The position numbers and the translations under genes were made by a program. Positions 8,583 through 17,138 of a DNA stretch of 64,000 nt are shown one piece after another. This DNA comes from Aureibaculum luteum (GTDB lineage Bacteria; Bacteroidota; Bacteroidia; Flavobacteriales; Flavobacteriaceae). The stretch lies in NCBI RefSeq assembly GCF_003449015.1, contig NZ_QRGD01000001.1, positions 558,001 through 622,000 of the forward strand, given 5' to 3'. The number at the start of each line of letters is the position of its first letter. Positions within the stretch are counted from its first letter, which is position 1. The notes beneath the pieces are model-generated. The model was not told where the DNA came from. It saw nothing but the letters and a program-made list of their open reading frames with translations, and made no database searches.

Positions 8583-9641
8583 TTGACTACCCATAAATAC
8601 AAATACACCAAAACCATTAGAATATGGTTAATTTTAGGATTAGTTATGTTAATCGGACAAGTCGTTCTTGGCGGCATAACAAGATTAACAGGATCTGGAC
8701 TATCAATAACTCGCTGGGATATTGTTAGCGGAACAATACCGCCTTTAAACCCAACACAATGGCAAGAAGCATTTGAACTTTACAAAGAGACACCACAATA
8801 CCATAAAATAAATTCTCATTTCGACTTAACCGATTTTAAATTTATTTTTTTCTGGGAATATTTTCATAGACTTTGGGTTAGAATATTGGGCTTTGTTTTT
8901 TTAATTCCGTTCATTATATTTATTATAAGAAAACAAATTAACGCATACTTAATAAAACGATTGCTTATAGTTGTGCTATTTACAGCACTTACAGCTTCAG
9001 CAGGATGGATTATGGTAAAAAGCGGATTAGTGAACAGACCTTGGGTTAATGCCTACAAGTTAACTTTACACTTTATACTCGCCTTGGTAAGTACAACTTT
9101 TATGGTTAAAACAATTGCTGATGTTTATAATTACAAAAGTATTTCAGAAAAAAAATCTAGTATTATTCTTCCAATTTTTATCGCAATTACTTTTGTTCAA
9201 ATGATATTTGCTGGGTTAATGGCAGGTATGAAAGCTGGTTTATACTATCCTTCGTGGCCAGATATGAATGGCTATTTTTTACCTGAAGTTATGCACAGCC
9301 TTGAAAATTGGAAATGGATAAACCTAACAAACTATGATACTTTTACTTTTGCTCCTGCATTAATTCAGTTTATTCACCGCTTATTAGCTTATGTATTAGT
9401 CATCTTTACCTTATATCTGTTCTTTATTTACAGAAAGTCAGCTTCAAAACTTTCGAAATTCTGGTTAAATGCAATTTCATTCTTAATTTTAGGACAGCTA
9501 CTTTTAGGAATATTGACTGTTTTAAATGTAAATCCCGGGATACCATTATCTTATGGTGTACTGCACCAATTGGTTGGTTTACTATTCTATATTAGTTTGT
9601 TCTTTTTCTACTTCTCATTAAGAACTAATAAAAATATTTAA
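8583..9641 (+). CDS. ctaA: Heme A synthase (COX15/CtaA family)
   Basis: A 352-residue inner-membrane enzyme that oxidises heme O to heme A for cytochrome oxidase. The start is TTG at 8583, just 12 bp after gldD. It has about eight hydrophobic helices and the family marks RLTGSGLSITRWDIVSGTIPP near the N-terminus (shown from residue ~34), WEYFHRLWVRILG, AGLMAGMKAGLYYPSWPDMN, FIHRLLAYV and LHQLVGLL, whose histidines ligate heme. The gene ends the mutY-to-ctaA run; a terminator follows. Confidence 0.93.
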   Translation: MTTHKYKYTKTIRIWLILGLVMLIGQVVLGGITRLTGSGLSITRWDIVSGTIPPLNPTQWQEAFELYKETPQYHKINSHFDLTDFKFIFFWEYFHRLWVRILGFVFLIPFIIFIIRKQINAYLIKRLLIVVLFTALTASAGWIMVKSGLVNRPWVNAYKLTLHFILALVSTTFMVKTIADVYNYKSISEKKSSIILPIFIAITFVQMIFAGLMAGMKAGLYYPSWPDMNGYFLPEVMHSLENWKWINLTNYDTFTFAPALIQFIHRLLAYVLVIFTLYLFFIYRKSASKLSKFWLNAISFLILGQLLLGILTVLNVNPGIPLSYGVLHQLVGLLFYISLFFFYFSLRTNKNI

Positions 9642-9655
9642 TATTAAAGCATAAA

Positions 9656-9684
9656 AAAAAGGCTTCCAAATTGAAAGCCTTTTT
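9656..9684. terminator. Bidirectional terminator after ctaA
   Basis: Stem AAAAAGGCTT / AAGCCTTTTT with a 9-nt loop, between convergent ctaA and the small lipoprotein gene at 9708. Confidence 0.85.
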
Positions 9685-9707
9685 AATAGTGTTTTTGTTG
9701 TTAAGAA

Positions 9708-10025
9708 TTAGTTACTCACTGCTTCTTTAACATCATTTGCTTTTTCTTTTACTGCTTCAACAGTTTTTTCAGCACCTTCTTTAACACCTTCAACAGCGTC
9801 TTTAGCACCTTCTTTTAAATCTTCAGCTTTAGCTTTAACAGAGTCAATAGCCTCAGTAGCTGTATCCTTTACATCTTCAACAGCTTCAGAAGCTGAATCT
9901 TTAATGTCTCCTGCTGTTTCTTCTACGGTATCCATAGCGTCACCAGCTTTGTCTTTTGCTTCTTTACAAGAAACAGCAATTAAACCTACTAGAGCAATTG
10001 CAAAAAATCCTTTAAGTAATTTCAT
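9708..10025 (-). CDS. Small helical repeat lipoprotein (LEA/apolipoprotein-like)
   Basis: A 105-residue lipoprotein. The signal peptide ends at the lipobox AVSC, and the mature part is a run of short amphipathic helical repeats rich in Lys, Glu, Ala, Asp and Val (AGDAMDTVEETAGDIKDSAS, then VKDTATEAIDSVKAKAEDLK and VEGVKEGAEKTVEAVKEKAN), with a period near 11 residues. This pattern is seen in LEA proteins, apolipoproteins and YtxH-like envelope proteins. It is probably anchored in the envelope. The function is not known; a link to desiccation or envelope stress is only an inference from the repeat type. The T-rich stretch before the start suggests its own promoter. Confidence 0.75.
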   Translation of the reverse strand: MKLLKGFFAIALVGLIAVSCKEAKDKAGDAMDTVEETAGDIKDSASEAVEDVKDTATEAIDSVKAKAEDLKEGAKDAVEGVKEGAEKTVEAVKEKANDVKEAVSN

Positions 10026-10113
10026 TTGTTTTTAAATTTAGTTTTTAATACGTTAACGAAACGCAAAATAACTAATAATATTTCACATGAACAAAGGTTT
10101 TTTTTCGTTTTTT

Positions 10114-10494
10114 CTATTCAGCCTTTTTAACTTCATTTACTTTATATAAATCTCCGCCAGCAATTTGCTCTACAATATCAACTATCTCATCCTCAGTTAT
10201 CCTATTAGAGTCAAACTCAACAACACCCGTTTTATTTTCGAAATCAACCTCCGCCATTTTAACTCCTTTTGTCTTTGAAAGTTTCGATTGTATAGTTCTT
10301 GCACAACCAATTTCACATGTCATTCCGTCTATTTCTAACGAGATCTTCTCTAAATTTGCAGCAATATTTTCATTATTGCCATCAGAATTATGACTCAATA
10401 CATCATTATTTCGTGAATTCGTTTTAGACTCATTGCCACATGAAACAAATACACATACTATAATAAGGAGTACTACTGGCTTTAAAATTTTCAT
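10114..10494 (-). CDS. Heavy-metal-associated (HMA) domain lipoprotein
   Basis: A 126-residue lipoprotein with a lipobox Cys at about residue 19 (FVSCGNES), a polar linker rich in Asn and Ser (20-48), and one HMA ferredoxin-like domain (50-120). The metal-loop motif is GMTCEIGCARTI: the cysteines are C60 and C64, spaced CxxxC rather than the usual CxxC. The second half (VKMAEVDFENKTGVVEFDSN) matches HMA strands. It probably binds copper or zinc in the periplasm or outer envelope. There is no transporter or regulator of metals next to it. Confidence 0.8.
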   Translation of the reverse strand: MKILKPVVLLIIVCVFVSCGNESKTNSRNNDVLSHNSDGNNENIAANLEKISLEIDGMTCEIGCARTIQSKLSKTKGVKMAEVDFENKTGVVEFDSNRITEDEIVDIVEQIAGGDLYKVNEVKKAE

Positions 10495-10629
10495 TAATTT
10501 ATAACTTTATGTCACAAATTTAATGAAAAAATCAGTTTTACACCTATATTCAAAGTGCCACATTGTTGAAATTAACATTATTATAACAGATAGCCAAATT
10601 AAACAATTTACATTTTTTACATTTCGCAT

Positions 10630-10660
10630 GTTGCTTATTTATAAAATAGAAGTATATTTG
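10630..10660 (+). promoter_or_regulatory. Promoter of rplU-rpmA
   Basis: A -33 box GTTG (10630-10633) and a -7 box TATATTTG (10653-10660) separated by 19 bp, matching the TTTG-N19-TAnnTTTG pattern of Bacteroidota. The -7 box is followed by CACTC, as in the tRNA-Arg promoter at 30121. Transcription should begin near 10667. Confidence 0.75.
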
Positions 10661-10679
10661 CACTCATTTTCAAACAAGC

Positions 10680-10701
10680 AAAACCCTAAACAATGGGTTT
10701 T
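10680..10701 (+). promoter_or_regulatory. Leader hairpin before rplU
   Basis: AAAACCC / GGGTTTT with an 8-nt loop followed by more T residues, lying between the predicted transcription start and the ATG at 10721. Its form is that of a small terminator or attenuator in a leader of about 54 nt. A role in feedback control of ribosomal protein synthesis is speculative. Confidence 0.45.
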
Positions 10702-10720
10702 TAATAAAAAACATTAATTT

Positions 10721-11401
10721 ATGTACGCAATTGTAGAGATAGCAGGGCAGCAATTTAAAGTTGCTAAAAACCAGAAGGTTTTTGTACATCGTTTACAAGA
10801 CAAAGAAGGTTCAGAAGTTACTTTTGATAACGTTCTTTTATTGGATGATGGCAAAGTAACCATAGGTGCCCCAGCTATAGAAGGTGCAGCAGTAACTGCT
10901 AAAATCCTTAAACACCTAAAAGGTGACAAAGTAATCGTTTTTAAGAAAAAACGTAGAAAAGGTTACAAAGTAAAAAATGGACACCGTCAATATTTATCTG
11001 AAATTCAGATTGAAAGTATTGTAGCTAGTGGTGCTAAAAAAGCTAAAAAGGAAGAACCAAAAAAGGAAGCTCCTAAAAAAGCGGAACCAAAAGTAGCGGC
11101 AACTCCGAAACCAGCTGCTAAAAAAGCTCCTGTTAAAACGGCTAGTGCTGATGATTTAAGAAAAGTTGAAGGTATTGGTCCAAAAATTGCTGAAATTTTT
11201 GCTGAAGCTGGTATTGATACTTTTGCTAAATTAGCAAAAGCTTCTCAAAAAGAATTAAAAGCTATTTTAGAAGGTGCAGGTTCAAGATATGCATCAAAAA
11301 ATCCTGGTTCATGGTCAAAACAAGCAAAAATGGCTGCTGAAGGTAAATGGGATGAGCTAAAAAAATGGCAAGATGAAACTAAAGGTGGTATTGAAGCTTA
11401 A
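10721..11401 (+). CDS. rplU: Ribosomal protein bL21 with C-terminal helix-hairpin-helix extension
   Basis: A 226-residue protein. Residues 1-103 are standard bL21 (MYAIVEIAGQQFKVAKNQKV ... KKKRRKGYKVKNGHRQYLSE). A Lys/Ala/Pro-rich linker (about 105-145) joins it to a second domain (about 146-226) with the helix-hairpin-helix sequence LRKVEGIGPKIAEIFAEAGI and GSWSKQAKMAAEGKWDELKK. Ordinary bL21 is about 100 residues, so more than half of this protein is an extension. The added domain resembles the predicted nucleic-acid-binding domains fused to L21 in some Bacteroidota. It is followed 39 bp later by rpmA, the usual partner. Confidence 0.95.
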   Translation: MYAIVEIAGQQFKVAKNQKVFVHRLQDKEGSEVTFDNVLLLDDGKVTIGAPAIEGAAVTAKILKHLKGDKVIVFKKKRRKGYKVKNGHRQYLSEIQIESIVASGAKKAKKEEPKKEAPKKAEPKVAATPKPAAKKAPVKTASADDLRKVEGIGPKIAEIFAEAGIDTFAKLAKASQKELKAILEGAGSRYASKNPGSWSKQAKMAAEGKWDELKKWQDETKGGIEA

Positions 11402-11440
11402 TACCTCAAAAAAATATTTAACAATTTAAAACTATAAATC

Positions 11441-11701
11441 ATGGCACATAAAAAAGGTGTAGGTAGTTCTAAGAACGGTAGAGAATCAGAATCGAAACGA
11501 CTTGGCGTTAAAATTTTTGGAGGTCAAGGTGCTATTGCCGGTAATATTATTATCCGTCAAAGAGGTACTAGTCATCATCCAGGTGAAAATGTATATATGG
11601 GAAAAGACCATACATTACATGCAAAAGTTGATGGTATTGTAAAATTTACTAAGAAAAGAAACAATAGATCTTATGTTTCTATTGTACCTATTGAAGCTTA
11701 A
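11441..11701 (+). CDS. rpmA: Ribosomal protein bL27
   Basis: An 86-residue large-subunit protein near the peptidyl-transferase centre. It begins [20 protein letters not shown] and contains [17 protein letters not shown] and [16 protein letters not shown], all standard bL27 motifs. It starts directly at MAHKKG without the cleavable N-terminal extension found in Firmicutes. It is the second gene of the rplU-rpmA operon and is followed by a strong terminator. Confidence 0.98.
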   Translation: MAHKKGVGSSKNGRESESKRLGVKIFGGQGAIAGNIIIRQRGTSHHPGENVYMGKDHTLHAKVDGIVKFTKKRNNRSYVSIVPIEA

Positions 11702-11724
11702 CAGCTCTTTAAAATAGAATATAT

Positions 11725-11750
11725 AAACCCTTACCTTTTGGTGAGGGTTT
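11725..11750 (+). terminator. Terminator of rplU-rpmA
   Basis: An 11-bp stem AAACCCTTACC / GGTGAGGGTTT (one G-T pair) with a TTTT loop, then a T-run. The -7 box of the next promoter (TATATTTG, 11757-11764) begins a few bases later. Confidence 0.88.
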
Positions 11751-11756
11751 TTCTTT

Positions 11757-11764
11757 TATATTTG
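11757..11764 (+). promoter_or_regulatory. -7 box for the flippase-dut genes
   Basis: TATATTTG fits TAnnTTTG and lies 22 bp before the TTG start at 11787. A TTTTG at 11736-11740 could be the -33 box but the spacing is short (16 bp) and it sits in the terminator loop. Confidence 0.45.
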
Positions 11765-11786
11765 TATCTATAATAAAAAATTAAAC

Positions 11787-13238
11787 TTGAGTTCGTTAAA
11801 AAAATTTTTTAAAGACACCATTATATACGGAGTAGCTGCGGTTTTACCAAGAGCCATCAATATTCTTTTAACAAGACTCCACACAGAAAAGTTAGAATCA
11901 GCTAAATTCGCCGAAAACACATGGTATTTTGTTTTTGCCGCATATTTTATTGCGTTTTTAACTTTTGGTTTAGAAACGGCTTTTTTTAGATTCTTCTCAA
12001 AAGAGAAAGAAAAAGGTAAAATTGTTTCTACCTCTTTCATTACGTTAATAGCTTCTACACTACTTTTTTTAGTTGTTCTATTGACTTTCAATAATCAACT
12101 ATCCTATTTGTTAGGTTTTGACAACCCAATACATCTAAAAATATTAACATTTGTTACCGCCTTTGATTTGCTAGTTGTTATTCCTTATGCTTATTTAAGG
12201 GTGACAAACAGGCCTATTAAATTTGCTTTTTATAGAATATCAAATATTATAATTTATGCCTTTTTTAATTTGTTCTTTTTATGGTTTATACCCTATGCCA
12301 TAAAAAACGGCATTACCTTACCCTCCTCAATTATTAAATTTCACCAAACCACACCTACTGTTGTCTTTATATTTATAGCCAACTTAATAGCGAGTTTTGT
12401 TACTTTCTTGATGTTATTGCCATCCATGTTCAAATTTGGATTCGGATTTGATAAAAAAATACTTTTAAGAATGTTAACTTATGGCGTACCTATAATGATA
12501 GGTGGCCTTGCATATACAACTAATGAAAATTTAGACAAATTGTTATTAGGTGATATGATTGGTAAAGACCAAATGGGTATTTATGCGGCTTGTTACAAAT
12601 TAGGAGTGTTTATGACCTTATACATTACAGCCTTTAAATTAGGTGCTGAACCCTACTTCTTTAATCAATCTGAGAAGGTAAATGCGAAACAGAATTATGC
12701 TAAAATATTAACGTGGTTTACGATTATTGGTGCCTTTTTTATGTTATTTGTAGTCGTATATATAGATTTTTTAGCAAGTTTTATAATCGCTGATGAATAT
12801 TTTGGTGCACTAGCTATTGTTCCAATTATATTATTGGCCAATTTATTATTAGGAGTTTATAATAATCTATCAGTGTGGTACAAATTAACCGATAAAACAA
12901 AATACGGCATGTATTTTTCAGTGATTGGTGCTTTCATTACCGTTGTTTTAAATCTTGTGTTTATCCCTAAATATGGATTTATGGCTTCCGCTTGGGCAAC
13001 ATTGATTGCATACGCTAGTATGACGCTATTATCATACTATTATGGTAAAAAATATTATCAAGTTCCCTACAAAATGAATAAAGTATTGCTATACATTATA
13101 CTTTCTTTTGGCTTATCCGTATTATCATACTATCAGTTTAAGTCCAATTATTACATATCAACTTTATTTATATTAGTATTTATTAGTTTTATCTACTTTA
13201 ACGAGAAAAACGAAATTAAAACCATCTTCAAAAAATGA
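11787..13238 (+). CDS. Polysaccharide/lipid-linked oligosaccharide flippase (MOP superfamily)
   Basis: A 483-residue inner-membrane protein with about 12-14 hydrophobic helices and a TTG start at 11787 ([20 protein letters not shown]). Motifs such as [20 protein letters not shown] and [20 protein letters not shown] are typical of Wzx-like polysaccharide biosynthesis flippases, which move undecaprenyl-linked sugars to the periplasmic face. No glycosyltransferases adjoin it, so the cargo is unknown; a single conserved flippase next to dut is usual in flavobacteria. Its stop overlaps the dut start by 4 bp, implying coupled translation. Confidence 0.85.
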   Translation: MSSLKKFFKDTIIYGVAAVLPRAINILLTRLHTEKLESAKFAENTWYFVFAAYFIAFLTFGLETAFFRFFSKEKEKGKIVSTSFITLIASTLLFLVVLLTFNNQLSYLLGFDNPIHLKILTFVTAFDLLVVIPYAYLRVTNRPIKFAFYRISNIIIYAFFNLFFLWFIPYAIKNGITLPSSIIKFHQTTPTVVFIFIANLIASFVTFLMLLPSMFKFGFGFDKKILLRMLTYGVPIMIGGLAYTTNENLDKLLLGDMIGKDQMGIYAACYKLGVFMTLYITAFKLGAEPYFFNQSEKVNAKQNYAKILTWFTIIGAFFMLFVVVYIDFLASFIIADEYFGALAIVPIILLANLLLGVYNNLSVWYKLTDKTKYGMYFSVIGAFITVVLNLVFIPKYGFMASAWATLIAYASMTLLSYYYGKKYYQVPYKMNKVLLYIILSFGLSVLSYYQFKSNYYISTLFILVFISFIYFNEKNEIKTIFKK

Positions 13239-13666
13239 TTGTAAAAATTATCAATAAGTCAAAGCACCCATTACCTAATTATGAAACTATTGCTTCTGCT
13301 GGAATGGATTTGAGAGCAAATATAGTAGCACCTATTACCCTAAAACCCTTAGAGAGAGCCATTGTAAAAACAGGGCTTTTTATTGCCTTACCGATAGCTT
13401 ATGAAGCTCAAGTAAGACCTAGAAGTGGTTTAGCTACTAAAAATGGTATTACGGTTCTCAATGCTCCTGGCACTATTGATGCCGATTATCGTGGAGAAAT
13501 AGGTGTTATTTTGATAAACCTATCAAACCAAGATTTTATTGTAAATGATGGAGAACGTATCGCTCAACTCGTAATTGCACAATATACTCAGGCAAAATGG
13601 GAGCAAGTAGAAATTTTAGATGAAACCAAACGAGGAGCAGGAGGTTTTGGTAGTACAGGTAAATAG
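13235..13666 (+). CDS. dut: dUTP diphosphatase
   Basis: A 143-residue trimeric dUTPase that hydrolyses dUTP to dUMP and PPi. The five family motifs are visible: [52 protein letters not shown] and the C-terminal [11 protein letters not shown] that closes over the substrate. The length is standard. The ATGA overlap with the upstream flippase gene shows that they are co-translated. Confidence 0.97.
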   Translation: MIVKIINKSKHPLPNYETIASAGMDLRANIVAPITLKPLERAIVKTGLFIALPIAYEAQVRPRSGLATKNGITVLNAPGTIDADYRGEIGVILINLSNQDFIVNDGERIAQLVIAQYTQAKWEQVEILDETKRGAGGFGSTGK

Positions 13667-13740
13667 TTATTAGATCTTAATGACCAAATAAAGCATTTAG
13701 TTTCATCTACAATCAATTTATTGAAATAATACGCTGAAGC

Positions 13741-14415
13741 TTACTCTGCTATACTTTTCTCTATAACGCTATCAATTTGCTTCTTTGCTTTATCTGGCAA
13801 CAAGGATTGTGCAGCAAGAAAAAGTCCAAATACCATTAATGTGATACCCATACCTCTTCTAATTTTTCTAATAACAATTGGAGTTAGTTTATTCTTTAAT
13901 TGTTTGGCAAGTAAAATTTTCAGCAAATCAGTAATAAAATAAGCTAATAAAACAGCCGCAAAATAAGTAAAAATTCGGGAATCGTCCATTTCTAATTGTG
14001 GGCTCATAACTACTATCATTCCTAACCAAAATGCTAATACTCCAATATTAATAAAGTTCAATAAGAACCCTTTAAAAAACAATCCAAAATAGTTATTTTT
14101 TTCTACTACAACCAAGTCATCATCCGTTATAACTGGCTTTCTTCGTTTAAAAAATATCAGTAGTCCGTAAATAAATAAAATACCACCACCTAGCAAGAAT
14201 AATCTAGGATCATCTTTGATTTTTTCTAATAAAGTACGACTTCCATAATAAGAAAAATACAGAAAAATAATGTCTGCAATAATTACACCTATGTCAAAAA
14301 CCAACGCCGCTCTAAAACCCTTCGTTGCACTTGTTTCTAATAACACAAAGAATACTGGGCCTATCATAAATGCAAGACCTATCCCAATGGGTATAGCATT
14401 TATAATATCATTCAT
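13741..14415 (-). CDS. LysE family translocator
   Basis: A 224-residue membrane protein with about six helices. It starts MNDIINAIPIGIGLAFMIGP, and the GP-containing first helix followed by TSATKGFRAALVFDIGVIIAD is characteristic of LysE/RhtB amino-acid exporters. The region ILFIYGLLIFFKRRKP and a C-terminal VFGLFLAAQSLLPDKAKK are also consistent. The substrate cannot be told from sequence. It is convergent with dut and on the same strand as the oxidoreductase at 14500. Confidence 0.85.
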   Translation of the reverse strand: MNDIINAIPIGIGLAFMIGPVFFVLLETSATKGFRAALVFDIGVIIADIIFLYFSYYGSRTLLEKIKDDPRLFLLGGGILFIYGLLIFFKRRKPVITDDDLVVVEKNNYFGLFFKGFLLNFINIGVLAFWLGMIVVMSPQLEMDDSRIFTYFAAVLLAYFITDLLKILLAKQLKNKLTPIVIRKIRRGMGITLMVFGLFLAAQSLLPDKAKKQIDSVIEKSIAE

Positions 14416-14499
14416 AGGTTATATGTATAAGGAGTTTGCAACAAATTTTATTTCTTATAATTTTAATTTTATTCATGACTTTTAAAATCAATCATAGAT

Positions 14500-15552
14500 T
14501 TATACATCGTCATAATCAATGCTAATGGTAGCCGTTGTCGGATGTGCCTGACATGTTAATATCAATCCTTCTTCAATTTCACCATCGGTTAAGATAGCGT
14601 TTTTATCCATCATTGCCTTGCCCTCTGTAACTTGTGCCAAACACGTACTGCAAATACCACCTTGGCATGAGTACGGAGCATCTAAACCTTTTTTCAAAGC
14701 AACTTCTAAAATAGTCTTTCCTCTATCCATTTCAAAAGTATGTTCCTCATCATCTAACATTACTTTAACGATAGTTTTACCTTCAATATTGGCATCACCT
14801 TCTTTTTCATCAACGTTTGTTGAAAATAATTCAAAATGAACATTTTTTTCTTTCACTCCCTTTTCTATCAAACTTGATTTTATCAAATTTATCATCAGTT
14901 CTGGACCACAAAGAAAATAATCATCAAATTTAAGATCCTTGCACTTATTGTCTAAAATAAAGTTTAGTACAGAAATATCAATCCTACCGAAAAGTGTATC
15001 TTCTTCTTGGTGCTGACTGAATACATATTGTACTGTAAAACTAGTTGGGTATGATGACTGAAGTGCGTCAATTTCTTGTTTAAAAATAACATCTTCTATC
15101 GATTTATTACCATAAACCAATACAAAATGACTCTCCTTTTCCGTTTCTAGTACCGATTTTATCATAGATAAAACAGGTGTTATACCACTCCCAGCTGCAA
15201 GAGCTATATAATTTTTTTTATGCTTATTGTTCGGCATTAAGTCAAACCGCCCCTCTGGTCTTGAAACTTCTAAAACATCACCAACTGCCAAATCATTTAC
15301 AGCAAATTTAGAAAACAGACCATTATCAACCTTTTTAACAGCTATTTTAAGGATATTACTCTGTAATGAAGAGCATATGGAATACGCCCGTCTTACTTCG
15401 TTATCGTTTAATATTTTTTTTATGGTTAAATATTGACCTGGTATAAACTTAAAACGTTCTTGTAGATCTTGAGGCACATCAAAAACTATGGAAACCGAAT
15501 CTTTTGTTTCTTGCTGGATCTCTTTTACTGAGAGCTTATAAAATGTAGACAT
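14500..15552 (-). CDS. Ferredoxin-NADP reductase-like oxidoreductase with 2Fe-2S domain (PaaE type)
   Basis: A 350-residue three-domain electron-transfer protein. It has an FAD-binding barrel (residues 1-100, RRAYSICSS), an NAD(P)-binding domain (105-235, AAGSGITPVLSMI, DYFLCGPELMI) and a C-terminal plant-type 2Fe-2S ferredoxin domain (260-350) with CQGGICSTC and LTCQAHP, giving the C-X4-C-X2-C...C ligand set. This order matches PaaE/HCP-reductase-like proteins. No phenylacetate genes are adjacent, so a role in that pathway is not supported; flavobacteria often carry a stand-alone copy, possibly serving a desaturase or oxygenase. Confidence 0.88.
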   Translation of the reverse strand: MSTFYKLSVKEIQQETKDSVSIVFDVPQDLQERFKFIPGQYLTIKKILNDNEVRRAYSICSSLQSNILKIAVKKVDNGLFSKFAVNDLAVGDVLEVSRPEGRFDLMPNNKHKKNYIALAAGSGITPVLSMIKSVLETEKESHFVLVYGNKSIEDVIFKQEIDALQSSYPTSFTVQYVFSQHQEEDTLFGRIDISVLNFILDNKCKDLKFDDYFLCGPELMINLIKSSLIEKGVKEKNVHFELFSTNVDEKEGDANIEGKTIVKVMLDDEEHTFEMDRGKTILEVALKKGLDAPYSCQGGICSTCLAQVTEGKAMMDKNAILTDGEIEEGLILTCQAHPTTATISIDYDDV

Positions 15553-15610
15553 TAATTGCTTTTTTAAAGCTGTAAAGTTAATAAAACCTCATTAAAATAT
15601 CGAATAATTA

Positions 15611-16048
15611 CTAACTTAAAGATATAGAGTCTGGCAACTCATTTTTATCATCTTTTTGATACGGAAAATACTGTTTTAATTTCGCCCCTGTCTCAAGGAT
15701 TCCTTCTTTTAAACCTTGTGTATAATTACCGTCTTTAAAGGCCGTAATGACGTTATTTTTAACACTGTCCCAAAAATCATCTGGAACAGCGATATCAATA
15801 CCTTTATCTCCTAAAATTGAGAATTTTCTATTGTCAACTGCAACATAAAAAAGCACTCCATTTTGTTGCTCTGTTTCATTCATTTTTAAAAAACGAAATA
15901 CTTCTCTAGCTCTTTCTAAAGGTTCCTTATCAGTAGTTTTCTCTAAGTGAACACGAATTTCACCAGAAGTATTTTGTTCCGCCAAACGAATAGCTTCAAT
16001 TATTTCTTGCTCTTCAGCTTTGGTTAAAAAATCTTCTACTTTAGACAT
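15611..16048 (-). CDS. TPM domain protein
   Basis: A 145-residue protein covered by one TPM (Psb32/YgcG-type) domain: DFLTKAEEQEIIEAIRLAEQ, TSGEIRVHLEK, NGVLFYVAVDNRKFSILGDK and GIDIAVPDDFWDSV. No signal peptide or membrane segment is evident, unlike the longer secreted YgcG proteins. TPM genes commonly sit beside lemA, as here (lemA at 16195), and the pair is usually linked to envelope functions, but no biochemical role is firmly known. The two genes are separated by a palindromic repeat. Confidence 0.85.
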   Translation of the reverse strand: MSKVEDFLTKAEEQEIIEAIRLAEQNTSGEIRVHLEKTTDKEPLERAREVFRFLKMNETEQQNGVLFYVAVDNRKFSILGDKGIDIAVPDDFWDSVKNNVITAFKDGNYTQGLKEGILETGAKLKQYFPYQKDDKNELPDSISLS

Positions 16049-16085
16049 AAAGTTTGAGGTTTAAAAATTAAATATCTAGTTCACC

Positions 16086-16161
16086 TGTCATTCTGACGCA
16101 GGAAGAATCTCATTAATGTTAGTACTCCAATTTAAAAGATTCCTCGTGCCTCGGAATGACA
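16086..16161. repeat. REP-like imperfect palindrome
   Basis: Two 25-nt arms (16086-16110 and 16137-16161) are inverted copies with 21 of 25 positions matching; the left begins TGTCATTCTGACGCAGG and the right ends CGGAATGACA. The 26-nt loop carries no gene. This is the dispersed intergenic palindrome type common in flavobacterial genomes. A decayed relative is at 20889-20960. Confidence 0.75.
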
Positions 16162-16194
16162 GACCATTATTACTTTAGTCTTTTGTCTTATAAA

Positions 16195-16797
16195 TTACTC
16201 TTTCTTATCTCCACTAAAATCAAAATCTACGTCTGGAGCGTTTTCAGAACCAGCCTCTGATTTAAATAATGGTAGATGGTTGAATCCAAAAACCTTTGCA
16301 AATAAATTTGTAGGAAATTTCTCTATATAATCTTTATACACTGTGGCTACCTCATTGAATCTATTTCTCTCTACATTAATTCTATTTTCAGTACCCTCTA
16401 ATTGGCTTTGCAATTCTAAAAAATTCTGATTCGCTTTTAATTCAGGATAGCGTTCTACCACAACCATTAATTTACTTAACGCCCCTGAAAGTCCACTTTG
16501 TGCTTGTTGGAATTTAGCCATGTTTTCTGGTGTTAAGTCACCAACGTTAATAGAGGTTTTGGTAGCTTCTGCCCTTGCCTTGATTACCCCTTCTAATGTT
16601 TCTTTTTCAAAATCAGCTGCACCTTGCACTGTTTTCACAATATTTGGTATTAAATCTGCTCTACGCTGATAAGCACTTTCTACATTTGCCCATTGTTTTT
16701 CTGCAGCATTTCTTTTTGGAATAATAGAATTATAGGTATTTACACCTAAAAAAACTAAAACACCAATAATTATTAAGGGAACTATCCATTTTTTCAT
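16195..16797 (-). CDS. lemA: LemA family protein
   Basis: A 200-residue protein with one N-terminal membrane helix (KKWIVPLIIIGVLVFLGVNT) and a long helical extracytoplasmic domain. Characteristic segments are KQWANVESAYQRRADLIPNI, TVQGAADFEKETLEGVIKAR, RYPELKANQNFLELQSQLEG and ENRINVERNRFNEVATVYKD. LemA proteins are conserved envelope proteins without a settled function. It lies 11 bp after the MerR gene on the same strand, and a TPM protein gene follows beyond the repeat. Confidence 0.93.
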   Translation of the reverse strand: MKKWIVPLIIIGVLVFLGVNTYNSIIPKRNAAEKQWANVESAYQRRADLIPNIVKTVQGAADFEKETLEGVIKARAEATKTSINVGDLTPENMAKFQQAQSGLSGALSKLMVVVERYPELKANQNFLELQSQLEGTENRINVERNRFNEVATVYKDYIEKFPTNLFAKVFGFNHLPLFKSEAGSENAPDVDFDFSGDKKE

Positions 16798-16808
16798 TGT
16801 ATAAATAT

Positions 16809-17138
16809 TTAGAGTTGATTTTTAATTTTTAGAAGTTCCCCTTTGATGGATTCCAAACGAGCAATAATGTCGAAACTATCTTTTATTTCATCAGGTTTCG
16901 ATTTCAATTTTTTACGAGCACCATCTAATGTAAAACCTCTTTCTTTTACCAAATGATAAATCATTTGAATATTTTTAATATCATCAGGCGTAAACATTCT
17001 GTTACCCTTATTATTTTTTTTAGGCTTTATAACATCAAATTCCTTATCCCAAAAACGAATCAAGGAAGCATTCACATTAAATGCTTTGGCTACTTCGCCA
17101 ATTTTATAATATCTTTTATCAGGTAAATTTATATCCAT
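16809..17138 (-). CDS. MerR family transcriptional regulator
   Basis: A 109-residue regulator with an N-terminal winged helix of MerR type (YYKIGEVAKAFNVNASLIRF, then WDKEFDVIKPKKNNKGNRMF and FTPDDIKNIQMIYHLVKERG) and a short C-terminal helix (residues 85-109) for dimerisation. There is no effector-binding domain or cysteine set. The start overlaps the M23 peptidase stop by one base, so the two are co-translated. This M23-MerR-lemA order is widespread in flavobacteria, but the regulator's targets are unknown. Confidence 0.9.
   Translation of the reverse strand: MDINLPDKRYYKIGEVAKAFNVNASLIRFWDKEFDVIKPKKNNKGNRMFTPDDIKNIQMIYHLVKERGFTLDGARKKLKSKPDEIKDSFDIIARLESIKGELLKIKNQL

Noticed and set aside
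10523-10717. 64-codon plus-strand frame before rplU
   Set aside because: It covers the rplU promoter and leader and shows no conserved motif.
14500-15552. Phenylacetate degradation enzyme PaaE
   Set aside because: The domain order fits, but no other paa gene is near, so only a general reductase call is justified.
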